A DNA stretch of 64,000 nucleotides from Rotaria sordida (lineage: Eukaryota; Rotifera; Eurotatoria; Philodinida; Philodinidae): contig CAJNOL010000181.1 of NCBI GenBank assembly GCA_905250125.1, positions 62,001 through 126,000 on the forward strand, read 5' to 3'. Below the pieces are notes generated by a model. The model did no database searches and was not told the origin of the DNA. It was given only the letters and a program-made list of their open reading frames with translations. Positions 26,079 to 37,858 of this stretch are shown here, in pieces (the first letter of the stretch is position 1; every line of letters begins with the position of its first letter). The translations under genes were made by a program, and so were the position numbers.

Positions 26079-27340
26079 TGTAAATATAGACAATTATTTT
26101 CATACAATTGTGTATAGTGTCAGATATTTAATTTAAAAAAAAAAAACGTTTGTTTTTTTTTTTTGTATTTTTTGCTTTTATTATAAAAAAAAGAAAATTT
26201 GTATATTCAGATAAAGCTTATTCTAAATCACTTGAATTCCAAGATAATATATTGTTCTTTTGATACAACTAAAATAGTAACTTAATTAAAGATAGAATTG
26301 TATTACTCTAAGTAGATCTACAATCGAATTAACGAATCATATTTTTAAAGTAACCGCCAATTATAACTTGATTATTATAAGATCATTGGAAATAGTTTTA
26401 AATAAATGCTATGATCACGAAAAATCGATGTTCAAATTTCGACTTGAAAATTCGCATAGAAACAGGTCTTGACGAAAATAGTTTTTTTTTTGTGTGAATG
26501 TTTCGAGTCTTGTCGCTGTGCCTTTCCTAAGATACAATTATGGTAATAACGTGTCTTTTACATCACACATATAAGCCAGTATATTCGATGTTCTTATTTC
26601 AGAAGAGGAACAAATCAAAAGATCTGAAGCATTCACAAAAAAAATCTATTCTCTTTAACGGTTGTCTCTCAGCAAAGTTTCAAGTCGGAAACCAATTTTT
26701 CGGGATCATGACATTTATTTAAAAAATATCGTAAATGTGCAGTAGATTCGAAAATGTTAGACTCGAGCGTCTCAAACTCTAAGTATCATATAAAAGTTAT
26801 TACTCGCAAGCGATCAATTCAATTTTGCCTTCTCATTATGAATTACAGTTTGATTTTTAATTTAGTACTCAATGAATTATAACGGTACTAAGGAAAGTAA
26901 TATATTAGTGTAATCCACTCGTATCTGGAATTTTCAATCTTGAAATCAAATAAAATTTAACAATATGGTTAAAAACAAGTTTTGTATTGAAATATTTTCA
27001 ATGTTTATAATCAGTTGAATGAAGATGTCGCACTCAATAGGAATATTGATGATAGGATTTAAACTTCGAAGATAGTAAAAAAATTCGATTGGATTTTAAA
27101 AAATGGGTAAAAAAAGTGAGGGACTACGAATAGACATGTCGTTTTTCTTTTCTGCTAAAATTTCTATTATTATAGAATAATTAAACGTTTCAATGATAAA
27201 ATCGGATGTATCATCGTCGAATAATTTCGATCGACCAAAATTGTTACTTTTCAAATTTCTAGCTCATCAGTATGATTTTTGCTTAATTCTAATTATTATT
27301 TTTTTTTATTAATTTTCTTTTGTTTTTTTTTTTACTAAAG
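26079..27340. other. intergenic with repeat remnants; missing 5' exon of the NHL gene expected here
   Basis: No complete gene seen. The stretch 26440-26720 resembles fragments elsewhere (for example the AAAGTTTCAAGTCG block, also near 63990) and is probably repeat-derived. Because 27341 begins right after a T-rich tract and AAAG acceptor, at least one start-bearing exon of the NHL-repeat gene should lie here, but I cannot place it. Confidence 0.45.
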
Positions 27341-30300
27341 AATTCATCCATTTGCTTATGCAGTTAATACATTTCTTCGACCAGCTTTAGACGATTGTCT
27401 TGGATTAATGCGTAGTAATCCACAGGACACATTTAATGTTTTATTATCACTTACACAAACATTTACACGATTTGCACCTGAATCCGAATTAATCTATGAT
27501 GATATTCAACAATTTGCTGGTAAAAATTTCTATTATATATATGTATATTTTATCTTTATGTATTCGTCTATTGTTTTCTAAAGTTAAACTTAAAGATACT
27601 ATTGATCAATGTTTTACATGGCTTGATCCTAATACAATTCAACAATCATCACATTTACTTGAATCAACTCATCAAAGTCTTTTAGCAATTATTCAACAAC
27701 AAAGTAAATTTAAATAATTTTCATTTCAAAAAATAATTTATTTTAAATAGATACTGAAAATACAACTTATACAGATATGTATAAAAATATGTCAGGTATA
27801 ATAAATTTGTATATCAATATTTATTAAATAATTTTTATTTCTCATTAAAATATTATTTCTAGCTGTATTAACAAATCTTGAAAAAATTAATTCATTACCA
27901 ATGGAAATGCAAACAATGTCATTAGATAAAATTATTTCCGTTCAACAACCAATTAAACAAGAACAAAAAATGAATGTCAATGAACGAACAGGTTTTGTTT
28001 TTCATTTTGAATCTTCATGCAATAAAAGAATGAGTTAGACTAAAATACCGAGAGAAGTACTTCAACTATAATTTAAGTAGATTTTATCTGAGTCTTTGAA
28101 TTATCCAATTTTTAAAAGAAAGAAAAGAACTAATGCAATACTCAAGTCAGATATAAAGAAAAGACAATTGTTTGACATTAATAATCCATGTAGAAATGTA
28201 ACAAACAGTAAGTTAGATCAGAAGTTTAAAATCTCTCTTCATTGTATAGAAGAGAAACAAGTATTGACAATGTTAAATTATGATGAATGATACTAATTTT
28301 ATAACACTAAAGTATAGGAGAAAGGTTCTCAGAAATTTTCCTATCGATATATATACAGTGAGTCCCAAAATTGTTCAACAAGGTGTAATTTGGATTTTTT
28401 TTCGTAGTCTTAAGTGCTAGAAAGAATCCAAATAGTGATTTGGATAGAGAATATTGTTGCCAACAAGAATTTGACAAAATGATAACCATCATGAATTTTC
28501 CCAAATTAGGGTTTCTGGAAAACCTATATCCTAATTTTTCAACATCCAAAAGCCACAACAGAAAACTTTTTTAACAGTCTAGAATTATAGAGCAGCAAAT
28601 TCTCTGCAAAATAAGACGTCTCCGAACTTTCTACAACCTTCTCTCCAAAAGTTATAAGCATCACAAAAATCGAAAAAATGCGTTTTTTAGTCGATTTTTC
28701 CATAAATTTCACTTTTTTTCGATTTTTGTGATGCTTATAACTTTTGAATGGAAGGTCGTAGAAAGCTTGAAGACGTCTTATTTTGTAGAGAATTGACTGC
28801 TCTATAATTCTAGACTGTTAAAACAAGTTTTCTGTTGCGGATTTTGGATGTTGAAAAAGCAGGGTTTTGGTTTTTCAGAAACCCTACTTTGGAAAAATTC
28901 ACGATAGTTATCATTTTCTCCTTGAATGTTGAATAATCATAACATGAAACAGATTTCTTTCTATGTGTGAACGGAACAATTGGTTGTATGAATTTGCCAA
29001 ATAAAGTGAATATCACAATCTCACGAACATTTCTCAGATTCATCACATAGAGTTCAAACTTTCTCGTTTTATATGTATAAAAAAAATAACTACGAACGTT
29101 TTAAGGATTTTCTTTGTTTACCTAAGATGAGTTTAGATTCTGATTTTATAATAGAAATTGTATAACTTTGTTCATTGTCATCATTTATATTTCATAATAG
29201 ATTTACAGATTCAAAATGGACATATAAATAGAAATATTCCTAGTGCTTCGAATCAAACAACAATTACACCACCACCTGGCATACTATCAAAACAAACCGA
29301 TAAACCTACAACAACTTTTCCTCCATCGATAATAAATCAATCGGAATCATCTCGATTATCACAAAATACAATTTTATCATCAACAAAACCTCTTATGGAT
29401 CAAATGAAAACTCTTTCAGTATCATCAACTCCTATTTCAACTACAACATTAATACGACCAAAATCAACTGTATCCTATCAAAATGATTATGAAATTATAG
29501 ATACAAGTACACAATCAATAAAAAAACCACTAACAAATATAGCTTCTTTTCCACCACGTCAAAATCCATCACTTTTTACATCAATAAATTCAACAAATGA
29601 AAAATCTTTACTAACATCTATTGATACAACAAAAACTGATATTATCAATGGACATTGTTCATCATCATCATCATCATTATTAAATAAAGTCATAAAAAAT
29701 GATCATTCAAATCTTCAATCAAAAATCAATATAAATAATAGAAATGAAATTTTCAATAATCAACAACGAAATACACCTATTCCTTTATCTTTAAATGAGA
29801 ATAATATTCGTTTAAATAAAATATCAGAACCACAAATATCATTAATAACTGATAATAAAGATCATAATATAAATAGACATTTTCATCAAAATTCTCGTTT
29901 TTCAAGTTCAATTATTTCTAATACTGAGTAAATCAAATAATTATACAATAAATTTAGTTTATAATCTAACTAAAGATTATCTTTCTATTATTTAGTCAAC
30001 AATTACATATTAATCAAACAAAAATCTTAACTCATCCTCATATAACTGATGAATATATTCAAGAATTTGGAAATAAACAAAGTAATTTCATAAAAACTTT
30101 TCACATAAAAAAAAAATATTTTTTTTTCATTTAGATCGACCAAGTTTACGTGGTGATCTTGCTATGACATTTGGTACACCACAAAGTGGTCCACAAACAA
30201 ATTGTTTACCAATTGGTGTTGGTTTATCATATGATGAATTAACATTACTTTCATGTGATGTACATCGAAATGCTCAAAATGTTCGTCTATTTGATATTCA

Positions 30301-31374
30301 AACAGGACGATTAAAACATACAATTTCAAGTACTCAGGTATTAAAAAATAAAAAGAAAAAGAAATTTTCTTACGAAGTTTTTTTTGTTTCTAGCAAATGA
30401 GATTTCATCGTCCAGGTGCTGTTATGGGTAATGCACGTAATAATATTTTAATTGTTGAAAGAGATTCTATTTATATAACTGAATCTGATGGTCGTTTAAT
30501 ACAAACACTTGGTCATCGATCTATTAAACAATTATATGGTTTATATTTTGCGATAATAGAAGTTTTGTTTTTTGTAATAAAATTTCTTTTCATAGGTATT
30601 GCTTTATATCGTGATCGTTATATATTAACAATTGATTCTAAAACATTAGATAATCAATCAGCTGAAAATTGTCGTTTAATTTTATTTGATCCAAATAATA
30701 ATGGTCAATTAGTTTTTGAACAAAATCTTTTGATTAATCGTCAATCAGAAAATATTTTAAAACAACAATATATTAATCATATACAAGGAAAAATGTTACC
30801 AGAATCAAATACTAAACCAAGATTTATTGCCGTACATAATGATGATATTTATATTGCGGATCTTGGTATGAAATTTTTGTTTTTGTTATGACTAGAAATT
30901 TGCATAAGATGATGGTCATAGTTTGTGACTCATCATAAAAGTTCTTTCGAATTGTTATAAATTCTTTTCGTAAACTATCTCTCTTTCTAAGGTCGTAGTT
31001 TAATTTATGGAACAAAACTTCGAAATCAATTTGAATTTATTTGTACAAGTGTTTTTGGTGGTCAAGGACGTGGAAATGGAGAAATGGTTGATCCATCAGG
31101 TTTATTTATTGATTCAGGTGGAAATATTATTAGTGCTGATAGTAAAAATGATCGTATTCAAGTAAAAAAAAAAGAAGCCCATATTTGAAAAATCAAATAA
31201 TTTTTTGTTTTTGGCTTATAGTTATTTTCATCGGATGGTCAATATAAAACAACATTTAAATTAAATGAACGTATAAAACGTCCATCGGGTATATGTACAA
31301 ATCGTGCTGGAACACAATTTTATGTATCATGTTATTTAGCTGGTTGTGTTCGAGCATTTAATATTGGATATTAA
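27341..31374 (+). CDS. NHL-repeat protein (5' end not located)
   Basis: About ten exons joined in frame; the first visible one (27341 to about 27520) starts after a splice acceptor, so the start lies further left. The N-terminal part is helical (FAYAVNTFLRPALDDCLGL, TIDQCFTWLDPNTIQQSS). A long Ser/Thr/Asn/Pro-rich disordered region follows (29200-30060, about 290 residues). The C-terminal half is a beta-propeller: ILIVERDSIYITESDGR, FIAVHNDDIYIADLGRSL, GEMVDPSGLFIDSGGNIISA with DSKNDRIQLFSSDGQ, and RPSGICTNRAGTQFYVS. These are the P-x-G-hydrophobic and D...N.RIQ.F patterns of NHL repeats. The layout recalls TRIM-NHL/brat proteins, which bind RNA, but no RING or B-box cysteines are visible. 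An intron of about 1.2 kb (28000-29199) holds a hairpin element. The stop is at 31372-31374. Confidence 0.75.
28473..28919. mobile_element. hairpin (foldback/MITE) element in an intron of the NHL gene
   Basis: The left arm about 28473-28680 is the reverse complement of about 28717-28919, with blocks such as AGTCTAGAATTATAGAGCAG, AAAATAAGACGTCT, GTTATAAGCATCACAAAAATC and AGGGTTTCTG. Arm identity is good but below that of the 19.6-kb element. A possible outer end lies at about 28356 (TACAGTGAGTCCCAAAATT, reminiscent of Tc1/mariner-type ends), without a visible partner on the right. Related core text (AAGACGTCTCC...) occurs at 45392 and, more diverged, at 56920. Confidence 0.8.
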
Positions 31375-32141
31375 AACATAGAACGAATCATTTTTTGAAT
31401 TATTTTTTTTTTTTTTAGTTAAATAAGATTATATTAAAAACAAACTTCGTAGTATAGTAGATTCTTTGTCAATCTCAGGTTTTCATATATTAAATGTGTT
31501 TATGTGTAGTATATATGTATGTATGTATGTATTTATTTTCATTTTCATTTGTAGTCATGAAGAACATTTATGTTACTGTTTTCTTTATGTTAATTCAACA
31601 AAAAAAAAAAAAAAGACAAATGAAAAGATTAGAAATGAGAGAATTGTGATATAATTAGAAAAGAAAAAGAATATGAGAATTTGCATTTTGAGATAAAATA
31701 TCACATCAATTGTTTTCATGAAATATAGATATTATATTGTTAATATATTTAATTCGTTGTTATTGAAAACGATGCTTCCTTAATGTATTTTAAATAGAAT
31801 CGATCAAAAGCAAAACTATTAAAAACAAATTGTTTTAACATAGTATAAATATAGTTATGGACAATGAAATTAGTTTTAATTAAGTAAATGTACAGTGAAA
31901 AAAAAAATCTTATGATATCTTCTGTCTGTCATTCAATATCACAATTCTAAGGAGATACCATAATGAAAGCAATAAATAATGTCATCTATTTGTCCGAAAC
32001 ATTTTTTGGACTAAAATCTTATTTACAATTCGGAAGAGAATAATTTTTTTATATTTACTATTGTTCAAATAATCTCGGCTTCCTGTTGAGACTCCAGATG
32101 GCGCATATCAGTACATTTTTTTGCTATATTCTCTATACTTT
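31375..32141. other. intergenic between convergent genes
   Basis: 3' flank of the NHL gene and of the small minus-strand gene. AT-rich, with a GTAT run near 31515-31532. No RNA or protein gene was recognised. Confidence 0.5.
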
Positions 32142-32575
32142 TCATTTGCTTTGATTCCTTAAATATGAACCAGTAAGCATTTGATATGTACTTGATAATT
32201 GTTCACTATAGATACAATCAAAACATTCAGCAAGAATCTTATCATATGAAAAAAGATCAATGATATTACATTCACTGTTAGACTGAATACAGAATATTGA
32301 AACGATGAAATGAATATTGATCATTAGGTCTCATTGTTCGATGATGATGATGTCGAAGTGAATAGTTAGAAAGAAAAAAAAAATATTCTAGGACAGACAG
32401 CTGACTGTGCTTGTACTACTGGTTGTATGATAAACCAATGAATATTATTTAGAAATAACGAAGTATAAACTCGAAAATATCTTACCTTTTCTTTTCTTTT
32501 TCTTGGTCGTACTGGACTTTGTATTTCGTTTTGATAATATAAGATATATTTTGTTTTCTTTTTTGAAGATTTCAT
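32142..32575 (-). CDS. small two-exon gene of unknown function
   Basis: Model of 76 residues. Exon 1 is 32486-32575 (MKSSKKKTKYILYYQNEIQ...RPRKRKEK, donor GTAAGA); exon 2 is 32142-32282 (acceptor TATTCAG, SNSECNIIDLFSYDKILAE... to TGA). The intron is about 203 nt and in phase 0. The N-terminal half is very basic and could be a nuclear-localisation or nucleic-acid-binding segment. The C-terminal half is mixed and helical with three Cys (positions in SNSEC, LAEC and DC). I do not recognise it. Its support is the good splice consensus, balanced composition and head-to-head position with MDH1: the two ATGs are only 21 bp apart. It could also be a chance pair of frames. Confidence 0.45.
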
Positions 32576-32596
32576 TTAAATATTAAGTAATTAACA
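32576..32596. promoter_or_regulatory. very short divergent start-to-start interval (candidate bidirectional promoter)
   Basis: Only 21 bp separate the ATG of MDH1 (+) from the ATG of the small minus-strand gene. If both are real, the core promoters and 5' UTRs must overlap the neighbouring coding sequence or share one bidirectional initiation zone. No TATA box stands out beyond general AT-richness. Confidence 0.35.
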
Positions 32597-33175
32597 ATGG
32601 CATCATCAGTAAGAGAAGAAAAAAATCTTTCTTTTTTATATCTCTTCTAAATATAAAACGATGTATTTTTTAAGAATAAGGACGTCAAAGATCCAATTCG
32701 TGTAGTAATAACTGGAGCTGCAGGTCAAATTGCTTATTCATTAGTTTATCAAATTTGTAGTGGTGAAGTTTTTGGAAAAGATCAAGTTAGTTTAGTTTAT
32801 TTTAAAAATCATTTTCAAATATTTTGAAAATTGTATTTTTATTTAGAGTATTATTCTTCATTTACTTGATATTACACCAATGATGGGTGTACTTCAAGGT
32901 CTTATTATGGAAGTTGAAGATATTAGTTTGCCTATAGTTAAAAGTATAGTTTTCTATGAGTAACAAAAAATTTTACTCTTTTATTAATTTAGATGTTATA
33001 CCAACAGATAATGAAGAAACAGCTTTTAAAGATGTTGATGTTGCTTTATTTGTTGGTGCTATGCCACGTAAAGAAGGCATGGAACGTAAAGATTTACTTA
33101 GTGCCAATGTAAAAATTTTTAAATCACAAGGTATTGCTCTTGATAAATTTGCAAAAAAATCTGTTAAAGTAAATC

Positions 33176-33208
<33 letters not shown>

Positions 33209-33988
33209 ATTATTGAAATATATATTTCATTAGGTTCTTGTTGTTGGTAATCCGGCTAATACAAATTGTTATATTTTGGCTCATTATGCTCCATCAATTC
33301 CACGTGAAAATTTTACTTGTTTAACACGTTTAGATCATAATCGTGCAAAAGGTCAAATAGCATCTCGACTTAAAATATCACCAGATCTAGTTAAAAATGT
33401 TATTATTTGGGGTAATCATTCATCAACACAATTTCCTGATGTTCGTTTCTCAACTGTGGTTGTTGATGGTAAAGAAACATCAGTTTATAAAGCTATTCAA
33501 AATGATAATTGGCTTAAAAATGAATTTGTTTCCGTATGAAAAGATCTATCAATGAAATCGAATAATAATAATAATCTTTTTTTTAATTTTTTCTTAGATT
33601 GTACAAAAACGTGGTGCTGCTGTAATTGCTGCACGTAAACTTTCAAGTGCTATGTCAGCAGCTAAAGCTATTTGTGATCATATGCGAGATTGGTGGCAAG
33701 GAACAAAAGATGTATGATAAAAAAATATTGACTTTGATTTGTTTTATTTTTTTTCTTATACAATATTTATTTTAGAATGAATGGGTTTCAATGGGTGTAA
33801 TCAGTGATGGTTCATATGGTATTGAAAAAGGACTTGTATTTAGTTATCCAATACATATTAAAAATGGCAAACTTTCAATTGTTCAAGATCTTAAATTAGA
33901 TGATTGGTCACGAGAAATGATTGATAAAACACAAAAAGAATTAATTGAAGAAAAAAATGATGCATTAACAGCTACAAGTTCACAGTGA
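32597..33988 (+). CDS. MDH1: cytosolic malate dehydrogenase
   Basis: NAD-dependent malate/oxaloacetate interconversion in the cytosol (malate-aspartate shuttle). Exon 1 is just MASS (32597-32608). The following exons give about 335 residues, the normal MDH1 length. Visible motifs in order: the NAD-binding glycine loop [14 protein letters not shown]; the mobile loop [15 protein letters not shown] with substrate-binding arginines; [15 protein letters not shown]; the catalytic Asp region [14 protein letters not shown]; and the catalytic His in [14 protein letters not shown]. Then come [21 protein letters not shown] and the [14 protein letters not shown] block near the end. The lack of a mitochondrial presequence and the GNHSSTQ context identify the cytosolic rather than mitochondrial enzyme. 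Introns are 50-75 nt. It lies 21 bp from a divergent small gene and 225 bp upstream of LACTB2. Confidence 0.97.
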
Positions 33989-34120
33989 CTATATGATACC
34001 AATACAAAATCAATGATTTAAACAATTCAAACAATATTAGATTTTTACATTCTTTTTTTTTCTTTCTGTCCATGTTATGCGTAATCATGTAATTTAAATT
34101 AGTTTGAGATTTTTTTTTAA

Positions 34121-34126
34121 AATAAA
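34121..34126 (+). terminator. AATAAA polyadenylation signal of MDH1
   Basis: Canonical hexamer about 130 nt after the MDH1 stop and about 90 nt before the LACTB2 start. It fits a short 3' UTR in this compact gene pair. Confidence 0.55.
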
Positions 34127-34213
34127 TATTCACTAGTACTTAACGTAAAACTGAAAAGTATTTCAAAAAAATAATAATAATATCTATTTCTTAAATAGAA
34201 ACTTCAATTAATT

Positions 34214-35710
34214 ATGGCAACTAATCTTGTTAAACTTCAAACTGTCGAACAACTTTCACCATTAGTTCTTCGTGTACTTGGTTGTAATCCAAGTCCAATG
34301 ACATTACAAGGTACAAATACATATCTTATTGGTAAAGGTCGTAAGTACGTAGTTGTTCTATCATATATTTTAACCAATGGAGAGCCTAAAAAAATTCTTC
34401 CTACTTTCCTCTTTATGTGTACTTAAAAAAAAACCAAGCATTGCATTAAATCATGTATGAATATTTAATTAAGATAGATTTGTATTATAATTTTTAGTCG
34501 AATCTTACTTGATGCTGGTCAAGGTGTTCCAGCCTATGTTGATGAACTTAAAAATACTATGACAAAAAATAATCTTGGATTACAAGCAATTCTTATTACA
34601 CATTGGCATCCTGATCATATCTATGGTATTAAAGATATTCTTAAATTAATTAATAAACGTAAATATTGAAATAATACATTACTATTAAATATTCGATTAT
34701 TTCTAGCTGATTTACCTGTTTATAAACGTAAACTTATTGTAATGCCCGATTTAACAAAATTTAAAACATATGGTATACGAGAAAATCCAGATAAATTTGC
34801 TGATTTTACATTTATTAATAATGGTACAGACGAATTTACAATTGAAACTGAAGGAGCACATTTAAAGTAATTCTTTTTTTTTGGTATATATTCGATACAT
34901 TATTTTCTATTCTATTGAAGAGCTATTCATACTCCTGGTCATACAACTGATCATCTTTGTTATTGGCTTGAAGAAGAACGAGCTCTATTTTCTGGTGATA
35001 CCATACTTGGTCAAGGTACAACTGAATTTGAAGATTTATATGATTATTTAAATTCTCTTAAACTTATTCTTAATCTTTCACCTACAAAAATTTATCCTGG
35101 ACATGGTCCAATCATTGAAAATCCTCGAGAAGCTCTTGAATATTACATATCTCATCGTCAACAACGTAATAATCAAATACTTGATGCATTAAAACAATCT
35201 AATGATGGACTTGATCCAGATGAAATAACAAAAATTGTTTATACGGTAACGTATAGAATTTTATTCCTGAAAGTTTTTTTTTTAGTAAAAGTATATTCAA
35301 AAATTATAAATTTAACAGAAACTTTTTTTTTGTATGACGATATTTAACAAAAATTGAAAGATGCTTCGTCCATCCTATAAAAACATATTAATAACCATTA
35401 AAAAAATATTAAAGTCATGAACTGTGAATTTTTAATAACAAAGAAAAGAATTAACTTTAATGCTAATTAGAGAAAATAAGATCATAATAGATATTTTCCT
35501 TTTGTCATTTCAGGATTTACATGAAACATTATTTTCTGCTGCTCGTCATAATGTTTGTAATCATTTACAAATGCTTGAGAAACAAAATCTTGTTTGTAAG
35601 TAATATATTTAAATTTTATTCTATTGTTTTAATTTTTTTGTTTTATCTTTCCTGTAGATTTTAACGATCAAAATAAAAAATGGTCATTACGAGTAAATTC
35701 ATCGATCTAA
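34214..35710 (+). CDS. LACTB2: LACTB2-like metallo-beta-lactamase-fold endoribonuclease
   Basis: Seven exons give about 290 residues, the usual LACTB2 length. Exon 1 (34214 to about 34340) encodes [20 protein letters not shown], the typical start of the fold. The metal-binding motif is in [15 protein letters not shown] (THxHxDH). A third His follows in [15 protein letters not shown], the bridging Asp in [14 protein letters not shown] and the last His in [11 protein letters not shown]-terminal winged-helix-like tail ([19 protein letters not shown]) ends at the TAA 35708-35710. Human LACTB2 is a zinc-dependent endoribonuclease for single-stranded RNA in mitochondria; the same role is inferred. 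It is in tandem with MDH1, 225 bp downstream. The sixth intron (about 35247-35514) is longer than the others but unremarkable. Confidence 0.95.
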
Positions 35711-37858
35711 ATTCTTTTATTGTTTTTTTGTTTCGAATTTAGAAGATCTTTTATGAATTTAAATAAATTTTCATTCATTAGATGTATCAAATTATGTTTG
35801 CAACATAGTTTATTATGTATATAGTGCTGTATAAACAAACAATTAAATCTTGGATTTCTTTTTTTTTTCAAAAGATGTACCATCGAATTTTCTTATAATA
35901 ATTGTATGAAAAAATCCTTTTGGTTTATTCTGATCAAAAATAAAAATAAAAACTTGAAGAGTTCTTTTTGTCCAAACGTCATTAAATTCTCCACAGTATT
36001 CAAAATAAAAAGTGAACTTCGAGAAGTGAAAACGAAATTCGTTGTAATTACTCAATATAACAGTAGAATAATGATCAACTATATTATCGAAATCAAGTTC
36101 CTTGTACAAGAAACAAATCATTGGTCAATAACTTGATACTATCTTAGTGTTTGAAAGTGGTTAGAAAAAATCATAAATGATGAAAATGACCGCATCTTGT
36201 ATAATTTTCTTTTTAACCTATCAAAATTGCTTAGATTAAGGAGTCTCCTTCGAAAATCGAATTTTTCAAGAAAATATCGAAGTTGAGTTTTTATCCGAGG
36301 AGGATACAGCGAAGCTTCTTCTTTCAGAATATGTATAAATTTTTGGAAGATTTATCACATGAAACTTTGAGTCTACTACCATATATTCGGAGAAATTTTC
36401 GTGGTTTTTAAAGTTTTTCAGTTTCGAAAAAACTGCATTGTCACTTATATTATTATTGAATAGAACATTTTTATATTATTCAGCATATCAGATGACGTTA
36501 GATACCTTCATCGATCACGTACTTTCAAATGGTCCGCTGATATATATTAAAAATATACCATTGTAATATGATTTATTCTGGATTTGAATGAAAAATTCAT
36601 TTCTGCAGTGTGCGTAAAAATTTTTTTTACAAGGGGTAACATTGTTATTTTCAATAGCATTAATAAAAATTTTTATATCAAATTAGAACACGTCAAAAAT
36701 AGTATTTATCAGTATTAAATAATCAGAAGATGATTGAAAAGTTGCTATAACTTTTACTATTTAATACTGATAAATCCCATTTTTGACCGTGCTTTAATTT
36801 GGTATAAAATTTTTTATTGATGTTATTTAAAATAACAATATTTCTTCCCTGAAAAAATATTTTTACACACACTGGAAAACTTCTTTATCGTTTTTCTCAA
36901 AGCACAGTTTCTAGACAGGAAAATTGAAATAACTTTCTCTCGGTTCGGGGTATCCTTAATGTTTTTTTTTTGTTTTAAAGCTCTCGATCACGGCCATCTT
37001 TTCATCGGACGGATTTTTTATGCTTGACTCTAGGGCTGAGAAAAATGAGATTGACTGTCATCGGATGACATTTTTTATGCTTGTTTTACATACTATCTCC
37101 AAAAAAATGCTCGTAAAAAATGAATGGAAAGGAGTTTCAAAATTCTATCGGATGAAAAGTTGCATACAGAGGCTAGCTTTCATTTAAAACCAGCTCGAGC
37201 TCTGTACCTCTTCTAATGACGAAGTTATTTCGATTCTTCTGGAAGGTAGGAAAACAAGCCGAAACTTTGGTTTAGTCAGGCATATCAGACTGAAATTTTT
37301 ACCACAAGCGTTTTTCACTGGGATCATTCATTCCTGAAAGTTTCAGCTCAAACGATTCATCTAAAGTAGGAAATCTATTCTGTAGGGATCCTTAAGTCAA
37401 TTATATGTCGACCTAATCACTGTTGTTGCTAAAATTCGTTTTCATTATCTCGAGAAAAGAAAATAGACTTCTCATCTCAAATTCCTCATTTTACGAAGCC
37501 GTCAATTGAGAACGAATGGAACTTCATATTGAAGTGTCGTAAAAAAAATAATCATACAGAAACATGGAACTTTGTAATGACGTTTGAACGAAAATTGCAC
37601 GACACAAAGTAGCAGTTCGAGTTATGTATTGAAAGAATAAAGAAACTCGCAAACGATGACTGTACAGTACTTCTCATTGTAACTCTAATAGGTCAACAAG
37701 TTTCAAAGATGCTTTTTATTTTTCAACAAACTAATTTTAATATCATCCGATTATATTAATTGATATTCATAAGTTCTACTACACTGACAAAATCAATGAA
37801 TCATAGATTCATATGGCGCTAAGACATATTCAATTATCCTATATGAATAATTTAGTAA
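35711..37858. other. intergenic, repeat-rich
   Basis: About 2.1 kb between LACTB2 and the giant gene. From about 36230 to 37560 the text is repeat-like and contains one inverted-repeat element (listed separately). Short matching ends (ATTAAGGAGTCTCC near 36235 and the complement of ATTAAGGATACCCC near 36948) suggest a larger decayed element of about 725 bp around it. Opposed open frames at 35843-36136 overlap each other and show no domain. The promoter of the giant gene should be at the right end. Confidence 0.5.
36604..36885. repeat. inverted-repeat (hairpin) element
   Basis: The left arm about 36604-36721 matches the reverse complement of about 36752-36885: GTGTGCGTAAAAAT, ATTGTTATTTT, ATCAATAAAAA, CAAATTA(G/A)A(A/G)CACG, GTCAAAAAT and TTTATCAGTATTAAATA are shared with scattered mismatches. 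The spacer is only about 30 bp. No coding capacity. Confidence 0.75.

Noticed and set aside
28307-29046. Minus-strand frames in the NHL-gene intron
   Set aside because: They lie on the hairpin arms and flanks and have no recognisable domain.
35843-36136. Opposed frames of 92 and 76 codons downstream of LACTB2
   Set aside because: Each is the antisense of the other, without family features or splice partners.
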